In this document: positions 16,136-24,648 of the stretch, piece after piece
How the letters are laid out: each line of letters opens with the position of its first letter
How positions within the stretch are numbered: the first letter of the stretch is position 1
Assembly: GCF_024199845.1 (NCBI RefSeq)
Contig: NZ_JANADO010000001.1
Coordinates: 8,482,001-8,546,000 of the forward strand
Reading direction: 5' to 3'
Length of the DNA: 64,000 bases
DNA from: Bradyrhizobium sp. CCGB12
Lineage (GTDB): Bacteria > Pseudomonadota > Alphaproteobacteria > Rhizobiales > Xanthobacteraceae
The notes under the pieces: generated by a model
Databases searched by the model: none
Seen by the model: only the letters and a program-made list of their open reading frames with translations
What the model was told of the DNA's origin: nothing
Made by a program: the position numbers and the translations under genes

Positions 16136-17347
16136 ATGCTGAACGTACCGACATTGTGGACGGTCTTCGTCGTCAACTTCCTGGCGCTCGGCCTGATCTG
16201 GGCCTACGTGACGCGCTCCTATCCGAAATTCGCGGCCGCGCGGTTCTGGATGGCATCGTCCTTCGTCGGCGCTGCGGGCGCGATGACGGCCCTGGCCCGC
16301 CTGTTCGTCACGTCTCCCCTGCCGCTTCTGCTCGGCGCTGCCGGCGTCATGGCGGCGAGCTGCTTCGCCGCCATGGGCATTCAGCGTTTCTACAACCGGC
16401 CGGTCTCGTGGCGTGTCATGATCGCGACGCAATGCCTGAGCCTCGCCGGCGTCGTGTTCTTCATGGTCGGCTTCGAGCACATGCAGCTGCGCATGCTCAG
16501 CTATACGATCGGTCAGGGGTTGCCGCTGGTGCTGGCGCTGCGTCTCTTGCTGTCGCCGCCGGAGGGCCGCGTCAGCCCGGGCGCGCGGCTCTCCGGCATC
16601 GTCATCCTCTGCATCGTCGGGATATTCGTGGTGCGGACGGTGGGCAATCTGCTCGGCCACGATTTCTCGGCGGTCGCCGGCGGCCAGACCCATGCCGTCA
16701 TGGTGCTGGGGCTGCTGTTCCTGTCGATGACGCTCAATTTCGGTTTCCTGCTGATGGCGATGGATCGCTTGCGGGGCGAGGTCGCCGATCTCGCGCTGCT
16801 CGACGATCTCACCGGCGTCGCCAACCGGCGGCATCTGCTGCAGCGCTTGGCCGAGGAATGCGCCCGCTCGGAGCGCAGCAGTGAGCCCTTCTCGCTGCTG
16901 GTGATCGATCTCGACGGCTTCAAGACCATCAATGACACCCATGGCCATGCCGCGGGCGACGCCTGCCTGCAGCACTTCACCCTGATGGCGCAGACGCGCC
17001 TGCGGCCCGGCGACCTGCTCGCCCGCACCGGCGGGGACGAGTTCTGCATCGTGCTGCCGTCGTCGTCGCTGCGCGAGGCGGCCGCGATCGCCCGCCGCGT
17101 GCTCGAGGTCTGCCGTCAGGACGCCGCGACCTGCACCGGCAGCGACATCCCGATCGCGATCTCGATCGGCGTCGCGCAGTGGGACCGCGGCATCGGTCAA
17201 TTTCCAGACCGCCTGATCGCGCATGCCGACCACGCCCTCTACGACGCCAAGAAGAACGGCAAGAACGACTTTGCCGTGTACGATCCGGCGCCGCCGCTCT
17301 CGCCCGAGCCGATCGGTCCCGGTGAGTTCGCGCGCAAATTCGCGTAG
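16136..17347 (+). CDS. Membrane-bound diguanylate cyclase (GGDEF)
   Basis: This 403-residue protein makes the second messenger c-di-GMP. The N-terminal 205 residues form six or so membrane helices without a recognised sensor domain. The C-terminal catalytic domain has LLDDLTGVANRR at its start and an intact GGDEF (residues 299-303). An RPGD inhibitory site (290-293), five residues before GGDEF, predicts product feedback. The frame is open from 16073, but I use the ATG at 16136 at the first membrane helix; neither start has a strong ribosome site. Confidence 0.88.
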   Translation: MLNVPTLWTVFVVNFLALGLIWAYVTRSYPKFAAARFWMASSFVGAAGAMTALARLFVTSPLPLLLGAAGVMAASCFAAMGIQRFYNRPVSWRVMIATQCLSLAGVVFFMVGFEHMQLRMLSYTIGQGLPLVLALRLLLSPPEGRVSPGARLSGIVILCIVGIFVVRTVGNLLGHDFSAVAGGQTHAVMVLGLLFLSMTLNFGFLLMAMDRLRGEVADLALLDDLTGVANRRHLLQRLAEECARSERSSEPFSLLVIDLDGFKTINDTHGHAAGDACLQHFTLMAQTRLRPGDLLARTGGDEFCIVLPSSSLREAAAIARRVLEVCRQDAATCTGSDIPIAISIGVAQWDRGIGQFPDRLIAHADHALYDAKKNGKNDFAVYDPAPPLSPEPIGPGEFARKFA

Positions 17348-17358
17348 AGGCTGTTTTT

Positions 17359-17409
17359 GAGCATGATCTCGTCGGAAAACCGCTGCTCACTTTTCCGGAT
17401 CATGCGCTA
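17359..17409. repeat. Short copy of the GAGCATGAT repeat
   Basis: GAGCATGATCTCGTCGG, then AAAACCGCTGCTCAC, then TTTTCCGGATCATGCGCT. It shares both ends with 5576-5672 but lacks the inner AAACGCG palindrome. Confidence 0.78.
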
Positions 17410-17433
17410 GACCAAGGTCCGCACAGGATCCGC

Positions 17434-18060
17434 ATGATGATGTCTCGCTTGCTCGCGGCCGTTCTCGCCGCTCTGTTTTTGACCGCTTCCGCCATTGCTG
17501 AGGACGCTGAGCTCACAAAGCTCGCGCGCGCCTCGGGGACGCCCGACATCCCCGGCCTGAAGATCGTGTGGCTGGCGCCATGGGGCGACGTCGGCAGCGC
17601 AAACCCCTGGCGCAACATCATCGTGCACCAGACCGAGGGGCCGGCGGGCTCGGCGCGAGGCGGCGCGCAAGCACAGGCCAAGAACCCGACCCGGCGCGGC
17701 GTCACGGTGTGGGTCGAGACCGACGGCACGGTCTACTGGGCGGTGGCGGAAAACCTGGTGCCGACCCATGGCGACGGCGCCAACCGCAACGACAACAAAT
17801 ACATCGACAACCGGTCGACCTATCGCCAGGTCGTGCGCGACAATTCGATCGGCGTCGAGTTCGCTGGCAATTACCCCGACGTCGCGGCCGGCCCGACCGA
17901 AGCGCAGGTCGCGGCGTGGAAGATCCTCGTCAAGGTGCTGCGCGCGCGCTACGGCATCCCGCTCGACCACGTCTATGCGCACAACTGGATCGACTACAAG
18001 GACGCCCGCTATTGCGAAGGCTGCTGGCTTGCGACGCTGGCGAGGATTTGGGGGGAGTAG
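17434..18060 (+). CDS. Exported N-acetylmuramoyl-L-alanine amidase-like protein (Amidase_2/PGRP fold)
   Basis: This 208-residue protein has a signal peptide (residues 1-22, ending AIA) and a zinc amidase domain of the Amidase_2/peptidoglycan-recognition fold. The probable metal ligands are H65 in IIVHQTEG, H183 in VYAHNWIDY and C194 in ARYCEG. Such enzymes cut the bond between N-acetylmuramic acid and L-alanine in the cell wall. SIGVEFAGNYPD is the typical strand before the C-terminal helix. It is monocistronic. Confidence 0.85.
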   Translation: MMMSRLLAAVLAALFLTASAIAEDAELTKLARASGTPDIPGLKIVWLAPWGDVGSANPWRNIIVHQTEGPAGSARGGAQAQAKNPTRRGVTVWVETDGTVYWAVAENLVPTHGDGANRNDNKYIDNRSTYRQVVRDNSIGVEFAGNYPDVAAGPTEAQVAAWKILVKVLRARYGIPLDHVYAHNWIDYKDARYCEGCWLATLARIWGE

Positions 18061-18163
18061 TCGAGCAGGTGCGTCCGGCAGCCGGTGGCCGAAACCACCG
18101 GTGCCGAACGGCCAGTGAGAGCGACCGCCGACCATTTTCCTCGGCTTCCCGAGCTTCCCATGT

Positions 18164-18556
18164 TCAGGGGAATGCCTTGGGAAGATCGGCGGAAGGCTTC
18201 GTGACGATCTGATGCGCGTCGCGCCAGATCACTTCGCGCTGGTGCGACGTCGTGATCGTGCGCACCGGCAGGCCACCCTCCTCGAGCAGCCAGGCGCAAT
18301 AGCGCGCGCGACTGACAGCTTCGCGGGCTCGCGGATCGAACCAGCAAATACCCCAGATCGAGTCACGCCGCTTGAAGTGCCGCGCGATGCGCCCGGGAAG
18401 CGGCAGATGCTGCGCGAACCAGTTGAACTGGTCCGAGAGCTCCTGCCGAATCCAAGCCGGGCAGTCGTTTCGCTGGATATACCAGGACGCACGAAAGAAG
18501 CCGCTCTCCACGCGGCTGTGCGGGTGGATGAGCGGTGTAACGAACCGCAAATACAT
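18164..18556 (-). CDS. Hypothetical protein, tryptophan-rich
   Basis: This 130-residue soluble-looking protein has many aromatic residues and a plausible fold: FRASWYIQRNDCPAW, QFNWFAQHLPLP, ICWFDPRAREAVSRARY and REVIWRDAHQIVTKP. I do not recognise a family. Codon use fits the surrounding genes. The ATG at 18556 has no clear ribosome site, so the start is uncertain. It is convergent with the amidase gene. Confidence 0.65.
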   Translation of the reverse strand: MYLRFVTPLIHPHSRVESGFFRASWYIQRNDCPAWIRQELSDQFNWFAQHLPLPGRIARHFKRRDSIWGICWFDPRAREAVSRARYCAWLLEEGGLPVRTITTSHQREVIWRDAHQIVTKPSADLPKAFP

Positions 18557-18816
18557 GACGACACGGCGCGACGCCGTGTTGCGTCACGCCCCTCGTAGCC
18601 AAATTGAATGAACGGAAGAACAGCCGCGAAGCGGCGTTCAGCTCATGACCGGTCGCCGGCGACCTGTGGGCGGCGGTCGGAACGTGTCGATCTCAACTTC
18701 ATGCCGCCTCCCTGGAGAGCGTGAACAAACGGCGCGGGATTGCGCCGGGGCCGCAGCACATACACGAGCGGACGTGCTGCGACAAGCATGATGGCTGGGA
18801 ATGATCGACCGCAATC

Positions 18817-19158
18817 TCACACCGGCTGCGCCATCCAGCCGAACAGCCGCCGGATCAGGCCCGGCCGCCGCGGTAATTCCGGCGGGCCGTCCGCAGCGAG
18901 CACGCGTTTGAAGAAGTAATCCAGGAATACCATGTCGTTCGGCTCGGTGACGGTGAATTGCTCCTCGCCGAAAAATACGCTGTAACTATAGAAGAACGGG
19001 CCCATCAGCGGGATCGTCGCTGTGCCCGCATAATCCTTCGAGATCACGAACTCCGACGGCTCGAGCCCGTGCTCGCGCATTGCCTGCTCGACCAGCGGCA
19101 GCTTGCGCATGAACTGGGCTTCGAAGCCGCCCACGGTGGATTGCAGGATGATCGACAC
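18817..19158 (-). CDS. Conserved hypothetical protein
   Basis: This 113-residue protein starts with GTG (a GGACGGA site lies upstream) and reads SIILQSTVGGFEAQFMRKL, followed by YAGTATIPLMGPFFYSYSVF and EPNDMVFLDYFFKRVL, and ends in an arginine-rich amphipathic tail RRPGLIRRLFGWM. It has no signal peptide. The tail could touch membranes. The function is unknown. It sits alone between the amidase region and rpoH. Confidence 0.7.
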   Translation of the reverse strand: MSIILQSTVGGFEAQFMRKLPLVEQAMREHGLEPSEFVISKDYAGTATIPLMGPFFYSYSVFFGEEQFTVTEPNDMVFLDYFFKRVLAADGPPELPRRPGLIRRLFGWMAQPV

Positions 19159-19321
19159 GATGTCCGTCCAATCGATGCTGTCGGTCCGATCATCTTGGGT
19201 CGGCAGAGCGGCAACGCGGGTTCAAGGCTAGCCCGGTTCGACATCGACAAAGGGAAGGGGAATGTGATCGCCGCCTCACATGACACCGAGTGTGGGACTG
19301 CTTCTTTCTTCCCAATCAAAG

Positions 19322-19347
19322 AAAAAAGCCGGCGTTGCCGCCGGCTT
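19322..19347 (-). terminator. Rho-independent terminator of rpoH
   Basis: On the minus strand AAGCCGGCG, loop GCAA and CGCCGGCTT are followed by TTTTT. It lies about 45 bp after the rpoH stop. Confidence 0.88.
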
Positions 19348-19390
19348 TCTGCTTCTTTCGATCCGCCAATTCCTAGCGCCGTCGCCCCGC

Positions 19391-20290
19391 TTAATGCGCG
19401 GCTTCCAGCGCGGCTTGCTCTGCCCTTGCGATCGTGCCCTTGACCGCCGACTGCACCTTCTCGAAGGCGCGGACCTCGATCTGACGGACGCGCTCGCGCG
19501 ACACGCCGAACTCGGCGGCAAGATCTTCCAGCGTCATCGGCTCATCGGCGAGGCGGCGGGCCTCGAAGATGCGGCGTTCGCGCGGGTTGAGCACGCCCAT
19601 GGCGCCGTTCAGCGCGCTACGGCGATGATCATATTCCTCGTGCTCCGCCATCAAGGCTTCCTGGTTGGGCGTGTTGTCGACCAGCCAGTCCTGCCATTCG
19701 CCGGCTTCGCCGTCGTCACGGATCGGCGCGTTGAGCGACGCGTCACCGCCGAGGCGGCGATTCATGTCGATCACGTCCTGGTCCGTCACGCCGAGGCGCT
19801 TGGCAATGGTCGCGACCTGGTCGGGGCGGAGATCGCCCTCGTCCAGCGCGTTGATCTTGCTCTTCGCCTTGCGCAGGTTGAAGAACAGCTTCTTCTGGTT
19901 CGCGGTGGTGCCCATCTTCACGAGCGACCAGGAACGCAGGATGTACTCTTGAATCGACGCCTTGATCCACCACATCGCGTAGGTGGCGAGACGGAACCCC
20001 TTCTCGGGTTCGAATCGCTTCACCGCCTGCATCAGGCCGACATTGCCTTCCGAGACGACCTCGGAGATCGGCAGGCCGTAGCCGCGATAGCCCATGGCAA
20101 TCTTAGCCACGAGGCGGAGATGGCTGGTGACGAGTTGATGCGCCGCGTCGCGATCGTCATGCTCGCGCCAACGCTTGGCGAGCATGTATTCCTGCTGGGG
20201 CTCCAGCATCGGAAACTTGCGAATCTCGGCGAGGTAACGGGAAAGGCCGGATTCTCCATTGAGGACCGGCAAAGCAGCGGTACGGGCCAT
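19391..20290 (-). CDS. rpoH: RNA polymerase heat-shock sigma factor RpoH (sigma-32)
   Basis: This 299-residue sigma factor directs heat-shock and envelope-stress promoters. Region 2 (LVTSHLRLVAKIAMGYRGYG, FRLATYAMWWIKASIQEYIL) and the sigma-32-specific RpoH box (MGTTANQKKLFFNLRK) identify it, and region 4 (FGVSRERVRQIEVRAFEKV) reads the -35 element. The frame is open upstream to 20416, but the ATG at 20290 with a GGAGGG site is the natural start. Rhizobia often have several rpoH copies; which one this is cannot be told. Confidence 0.95.
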   Translation of the reverse strand: MARTAALPVLNGESGLSRYLAEIRKFPMLEPQQEYMLAKRWREHDDRDAAHQLVTSHLRLVAKIAMGYRGYGLPISEVVSEGNVGLMQAVKRFEPEKGFRLATYAMWWIKASIQEYILRSWSLVKMGTTANQKKLFFNLRKAKSKINALDEGDLRPDQVATIAKRLGVTDQDVIDMNRRLGGDASLNAPIRDDGEAGEWQDWLVDNTPNQEALMAEHEEYDHRRSALNGAMGVLNPRERRIFEARRLADEPMTLEDLAAEFGVSRERVRQIEVRAFEKVQSAVKGTIARAEQAALEAAH

Positions 20291-20508
20291 AGTGCGCCCT
20301 CCAAAAGGTTCAGGCCCCCGATAGCGGCGGGCCAGGCAGACGACCGCTGTGTCAAAGCCGGCCGGGCTGCGATGTTCCGCGCTGGTCACTTCCAGCGCAC
20401 GCGCAATATACCCCATGGGGCGGCAAAAAGGGAAGGATTGCTGACGTCACGTCCCCGTGTGGCAGCTATAACTTTTTGTAATGTAAAGGCTTTCTGAAGC
20501 GGCCTGCG

Positions 20509-21516
20509 TCATAGCGCCGCTTTCAGGCAGCCTTGGAGGAGAAGTAAATCCTCCGGCAGAGGTGCCTCCCAATGGAGTAATTCTCCCGTCCTCGGGTGCT
20601 CCAATACCAGCAGATAGGCGTGCAGGGCCTGCCGCCCCAGGGCGGCCAAGGCGCCTTGCGACTCCGGGCCGAGGTGGTTCGCCTTGGTCTTGAAATGCGG
20701 GCCGTAGACGGCGTCGCCCATCAGGGGGTGGCCGATATGGGCGAGGTGGACGCGGATCTGGTGGGTGCGCCCGGTCTCGAGCTCGCAGGTGAGCAGGGCG
20801 GCGACGTCCTTGCTGTCGCGCCCGGCAAAACTCTCCAGGATCTCCCAATGCGTCACGGCCTCGCGGCCGCCCTGGCGCACCGCCATCTTCTCGCGCGCAT
20901 GCGGATGGCGGTCGATCGGCGCATCCACCGTGCCGCGATGGCGGTTCGGCGCGCCCCAGGCAAAGGCCATGTAGCCGCGCCGCATCTCGCCGGTGCGGCC
21001 GTGATCGGCGAACTGCGCCGATAGTGAGGCATGGGCGAGGTCGTTCTTGGCGACCACCATCAGCCCGGTGGTGTCCTTGTCGAGCCGGTGCACGATGCCG
21101 GGCCGGCGCACCCCGCCGATGCCCGAGAGCGAAGCGCCGCAATGGGCGATCAGCGCATTCACCAGTGTGCCGGTCTCGTGCCCGGCCGCGGGGTGCACGA
21201 CCAGGCCCTTCGGCTTGTTGATGACGATGATGTCGTCGTCCTCGAACACGATGTCGAGCGCGATATCCTCGCCCTTCGGTTCCGCCGGCGCCGCTTCCGG
21301 CACGTCGATTGTGATCGTATCGCCGGATGCGACGTGATAAGCGGGGTCGCGGACCGCGGAGGCCCTCAGGCTCACCGCGCCCGCCAAAATCAGGGCTTTC
21401 AGCCTCGATCGCGACAGGTCGGTGAGGTGCGCCGCCAGCACGCGGTCGAGCCGGGCCGAGCCCTCGTCGCCGGCGACCACGACCTCCAACCTTTGCGCAG
21501 AGCCAAAACTTTCCAT
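20509..21516 (-). CDS. RluA-family 23S rRNA pseudouridine synthase
   Basis: This 335-residue enzyme converts uridine to pseudouridine in large-subunit rRNA. An S4 RNA-binding domain comes first (RLDRVLAAHLTDLSRSRLKA), followed by the catalytic domain with HRLDKDTTGLMVVAKN, which holds the nucleophilic aspartate, and the C-terminal GRTHQIRVHLAHIGHPLMGD. This arrangement fits RluC/RluD rather than RluA itself. The ATG at 21516 shares two bases with the start codon of the divergent gene at 21515, so its promoter must lie within that gene. Confidence 0.93.
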   Translation of the reverse strand: MESFGSAQRLEVVVAGDEGSARLDRVLAAHLTDLSRSRLKALILAGAVSLRASAVRDPAYHVASGDTITIDVPEAAPAEPKGEDIALDIVFEDDDIIVINKPKGLVVHPAAGHETGTLVNALIAHCGASLSGIGGVRRPGIVHRLDKDTTGLMVVAKNDLAHASLSAQFADHGRTGEMRRGYMAFAWGAPNRHRGTVDAPIDRHPHAREKMAVRQGGREAVTHWEILESFAGRDSKDVAALLTCELETGRTHQIRVHLAHIGHPLMGDAVYGPHFKTKANHLGPESQGALAALGRQALHAYLLVLEHPRTGELLHWEAPLPEDLLLLQGCLKAAL

Positions 21517-21859
21517 GACGACGTCTGATACCGCTGTTCCCGAACCGACCCCCGAGCAGGCCGCGCTGTTCGCACGGGTGCGGCGGATGATGCTGATCGC
21601 GGGGTTGACCACGGCGCTGGCGATCTGCGCCGTCCTGATCGCGGTGGGCTACCGCCTTTTCAAGTCGGAGGGAAGGGCGGTGGAAGCCGCGGGCGACGTC
21701 ACCGCCACCCTGCCGAAGGGCGCCAGGATCGTCGCAACCGGGGTTGCCGGCGACCGCCTCGTGGTCACGCTGGACGTCGGTGGCGTTACCGAGATCCGGA
21801 CCTTCGACGCCCACACGTTGAAGCCGGCCGGAAAGCTGAAATTCGCCAATGAGCCGTGA
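21515..21859 (+). CDS. Single-pass membrane protein, DUF6476-like
   Basis: This 114-residue protein has a short cytoplasmic N-terminus, one membrane helix (about residues 27-47, LIAGLTTALAICAVLIAVGY) and a periplasmic beta-rich part with LPKGARIVATGVAGDRLVV and RTFDAHTLKPAGKL. The layout fits a small alphaproteobacterial family (DUF6476), named from memory. Its start codon at 21515 overlaps the rluA-type start codon on the other strand within CATG. An alternative start at the double methionine near residue 25 would remove that overlap. Confidence 0.72.
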   Translation: MTTSDTAVPEPTPEQAALFARVRRMMLIAGLTTALAICAVLIAVGYRLFKSEGRAVEAAGDVTATLPKGARIVATGVAGDRLVVTLDVGGVTEIRTFDAHTLKPAGKLKFANEP

Positions 21860-21889
21860 GGGCGCGGATATTCGCCAGGAACCCCCGCA

Positions 21890-21934
21890 GTCGTCCTGGC
21901 CCCCGTGCGCAATTGCGCACTAGGCTAGGACGAC
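21890..21934. repeat. Short CGTCCT-family palindrome
   Basis: GTCGTCCTGGCC and GGCTAGGACGAC flank a GTGCGCAATTGCGCAC palindrome. It shares its core with the element at 13171-13336. Confidence 0.7.
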
Positions 21935-22008
21935 GCCAGAAGAGACAGCTCGAATCCCCAATCTCACCTTGCCGCGGGCAAATTTCGCGGCTATGTCGTA
22001 CCCCTCAC

Positions 22009-22083
22009 GCTCCCTTCGTCTAGCGGTTAGGACGCGGCCCTCTCAAGGCTGAAACAGGGGTTCGATTCCCCTAGGGAGCGCCA
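22009..22083 (+). tRNA. tRNA-Glu (CTC)
   Basis: The acceptor arms GCTCCCT (22009-22015) and AGGGAGC (22073-22079) pair fully. The anticodon loop CTCTCAA carries CTC within the stem CGGCC/GGCTG, the T arm reads CAGGGG-TTCGATT-CCCCT, and the discriminator G is followed by an encoded CCA (22081-22083). This is a complete glutamate tRNA. An integrase fragment begins about 100 bp downstream, as expected of a tRNA used as an integration site. Confidence 0.93.
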
Positions 22084-22185
22084 GCGGCTTCAGAAGCGCT
22101 GAGATTTCAAAAACATCTAGCAAATCATGACTTTGACTGCGTCCCGGTGGTAGCACTTGGATGTAGCTTCGATGCGCGCGTTGAT

Positions 22186-22560
22186 GGACTGATCAAAAAC
22201 AGACACGGTACGTACTACTCTCAACAGCGTGTGCCTGAACGGCTCCAACGGGCGGTCGTCCGAGTTCTGAAATCGTCTCGTCCGAGGCAGGTTTCCCTGA
22301 AGAAAACGCTGGGTACCAAGGTGCTCGCTGAGGCCAACAGCCGCGCCAAGCCGGTGCTGATGGAGTTCGACCGTACCTTGCCTCCGCTGAGGCTCTTACG
22401 AGCCCAAGGCGCGTGACGCGAACAGTCGAACTGAACTCAACGACGCTAAGATCAAGCGTATGGCAGAATACGTTACGCAAAGACGCTCGCTTTCGATGAG
22501 CGGAGCCGCTTCGGTCGTGATGAATGGAAACGCATGGAGGTGAAGCACGATCGGCTCCAC
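22186..22560 (+). pseudogene. Decayed N-terminal fragment of a tyrosine integrase (DUF6538-type)
   Basis: The first frame encodes LIKNRHGTYYSQQRVPERLQ and SLKKTLGTKVLAEANSRAKP, which match the N-terminal domain of phage-type integrases as I know it. It then runs into a stop at 22416. The similarity resumes in other frames with DAKIKRMAEYV and then KTLAFDERSRFGRDEWKRME up to about 22560. At least two frameshifts are needed, and the catalytic domain is missing. Its place just after tRNA-Glu marks an old integration event. Confidence 0.7.
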
Positions 22561-22661
22561 GGAGCGCGCCCGGAAGCTACATCGCGAGCCTTGGGACTTT
22601 TGGACCTTGCCTCCCGGTCGCGCCTTTGTGCAGAATGCCCCGCTAAGGTGGTGGTTTGGCC

Positions 22662-24440
22662 ATGGAGCAAAACCAACCAGGTCGGGTCTTGCGCAGGTTG
22701 GCGGCCATAGTAGCCGCTGACGTTGCAGGCTACTCACGCCTCATGGGCCTCGACGAGGTCGGCACCGCCCGCACACTCCGCGAACATCGCAAGGTTACCG
22801 ACGCTCTTGTGACGAAACACGGTGGCCGCCTCGTGAAAACTACGGGGGACGGCGTGCTCCTTGAGTTTCCCTCCGTGGTGGATGCGGTCGAATGCGCCAT
22901 GGCGGTGCAGACGGTGATGGCGCGGCGGAACGGAGGGGTGCCACAAGAGCAGCGCATGCTGTTTCGGATCGGGATCAACCTCGGGGACATATTGATCGAG
23001 GGCGATGACATTCTCGGCGACGGTGTCAACATTGCCGCGAGGCTTGAGGGTATCGCTGAACCGGGTGGCATCTGCATCTCTTCCTCCGCCTACGAACAAG
23101 TTCGTGGAAAGGTCCCAGTCGAGTTTGCAGATCTTGGCGATCAAATCCTCAAGAATATCGCGCGTCCGATACGTGCCTATGCGGTGGGCCTGAACGCGAA
23201 CCACATTATCGACGGGGTTGTCCGGCCGCCGTCTTCTGCCCCGCACCTTTCGCTCGTGGTGTTACCGTTCGCGAACATCGGCGGCGATCCCGAACAGGAG
23301 TATTTCGTAGATGGTGTGACCGAGAGCCTGACCACGGACTTGTCACGCATCAATGGTGCGTTCGTGATTGCGCGCAACACGGCGTTCACGTTCAAGGGCA
23401 AAGCCGTGGATGTAAGGAAGCTAGGACGCGAGCTGAACGTCCGCTATGTGCTGGAAGGCTCGGTGCAGCGCGGTGACAATCGCTTGCGGGTGAATGCGCA
23501 GTTGATTGATGCCGAAACCAGCAACCACCTTTGGGCCGAGCGCTTCGACAAGCCCATTGCTGACCTCTTTGAAATGCAGGATGAAATCGTATCGAGGCTC
23601 GCCAACGCGCTCGATGCCGAACTCATTGCCGCCGAGGCCCGCCGAGCGGAGTGTTCACTGCGTCCAGACGCGATGGACTTGGTGTTCCAAGGCAGCAGCT
23701 GGTTCAACAAGGGGCAGACCCCCGATTGCCTGATACGGGCGCGCAGTTTTTTCGAGAAGGCCCTTGTGCTCGATCCTGAAAATATTGAGGCCATGGTCGG
23801 TTTGGCGCGGGTCGATACCTCACTAGGGGCTTCCTTTATGACCGACGATTATTCAGCGCGGCTTGCTGCGGCGGAGACAACCATAATGAGGGTACTATCC
23901 CTCGCACCAAACCACGCTTTGGCTCACGTGACTTTGGGCGTTGCGCAAATATTTACGAAGCGCGCAGCTCAAGGCATCGCGGAATGCCAGCAGGCTTTGG
24001 CGCTGGATCGCAATTTGGCCCGCGCTCATGCGCTCATCGGCTTTGCCAAGTTCTTCCTTGGTCGAGGCGCAGAAACCGAAACTCACATCAACGAGGCATT
24101 CCGCCTTTCTCCTCGCGACACCTATGCCGCTCGTTGGATGGCGCATGTTGGCCTTGCCAAGGCGCAACTCGGTGCCGATGACGAAGCGGTCATCTGGATG
24201 CGTCGGGGCCTAGACGCAAACCGAAACCATTCGTTCGCGCATTTCCCTCTCGGAGCAGCGCTTGCGTGGCTTGGCGAACTAGACCAGGCGCGCGCCACGG
24301 TACAAGCGGGACTTGCGCTTGATCCAAGCTTCACCATCTGTCGGTTTCGCGCTCACGTACCGAGCGACAATCCGGTTTTTCTTGCTGTCCACGAACGCCT
24401 CGTTGAGGGAATGCGGCTGGCCGGCGTGCCGGAAGGGTAG
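22662..24440 (+). CDS. Class III adenylate cyclase with TolB-like and TPR domains
   Basis: This 592-residue protein is built of an N-terminal class III nucleotide cyclase domain (residues about 8-180: AADVAGYSRLM, TTGDGVLLEF and GDGVNIAARLE), a TolB/FlgO-like middle (LSLVVLPFANIGGDPEQEYF and RYVLEGSVQRGDNRLRVNA) and a C-terminal TPR region. The metal-binding aspartates of the cyclase are present, so cAMP production is likely. Rhizobia carry many such proteins, mostly of unknown input. I use the ATG at 22662; a TTG lies two codons earlier. It sits behind the integrase scar and may have arrived with it. Confidence 0.87.
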   Translation: MEQNQPGRVLRRLAAIVAADVAGYSRLMGLDEVGTARTLREHRKVTDALVTKHGGRLVKTTGDGVLLEFPSVVDAVECAMAVQTVMARRNGGVPQEQRMLFRIGINLGDILIEGDDILGDGVNIAARLEGIAEPGGICISSSAYEQVRGKVPVEFADLGDQILKNIARPIRAYAVGLNANHIIDGVVRPPSSAPHLSLVVLPFANIGGDPEQEYFVDGVTESLTTDLSRINGAFVIARNTAFTFKGKAVDVRKLGRELNVRYVLEGSVQRGDNRLRVNAQLIDAETSNHLWAERFDKPIADLFEMQDEIVSRLANALDAELIAAEARRAECSLRPDAMDLVFQGSSWFNKGQTPDCLIRARSFFEKALVLDPENIEAMVGLARVDTSLGASFMTDDYSARLAAAETTIMRVLSLAPNHALAHVTLGVAQIFTKRAAQGIAECQQALALDRNLARAHALIGFAKFFLGRGAETETHINEAFRLSPRDTYAARWMAHVGLAKAQLGADDEAVIWMRRGLDANRNHSFAHFPLGAALAWLGELDQARATVQAGLALDPSFTICRFRAHVPSDNPVFLAVHERLVEGMRLAGVPEG

Positions 24441-24564
24441 CTTCATCGGAGCATTTTGTGCTCTTGCCGTAGCAGCCGAACGCAACGGTGACGCGCGCCG
24501 TTTGCGGCGGCGTGCAATTGGCTGCACTCACGCGTCTGATCTCCTCAGCAACCGATCGTCGAGC

Positions 24565-24578
24565 TTGATCTGGATCAA
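24565..24578. promoter_or_regulatory. FixK/Fnr box upstream of the AI-2E transporter gene
   Basis: TTGATCTGGATCAA is a perfect TTGAT-N4-ATCAA dyad. Its centre is 77 bp before the GTG start at 24649, suitable for activation at -41.5 with a leader of about 35 bases. Confidence 0.8.
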
Positions 24579-24648
24579 GCCTCCGAAGCGGACCCCAGCC
24601 GTAGTTTACTCGGCAGCGTGCCGGCTCTCGAGCAGGAGGCAACCAGCC

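Noticed and set aside
18561..18579. Hairpin ACACGGCG-CGA-CGCCGTGT upstream of the gene at 18164-18556 as a terminator or riboswitch.
   Set aside because: It has no T tract in either direction and no conserved aptamer features; it may be chance in GC-rich sequence.
22009..24440. A complete genomic island with both attachment sites.
   Set aside because: No second copy of the tRNA 3' end was found, and the integrase is only a fragment, so borders cannot be given.
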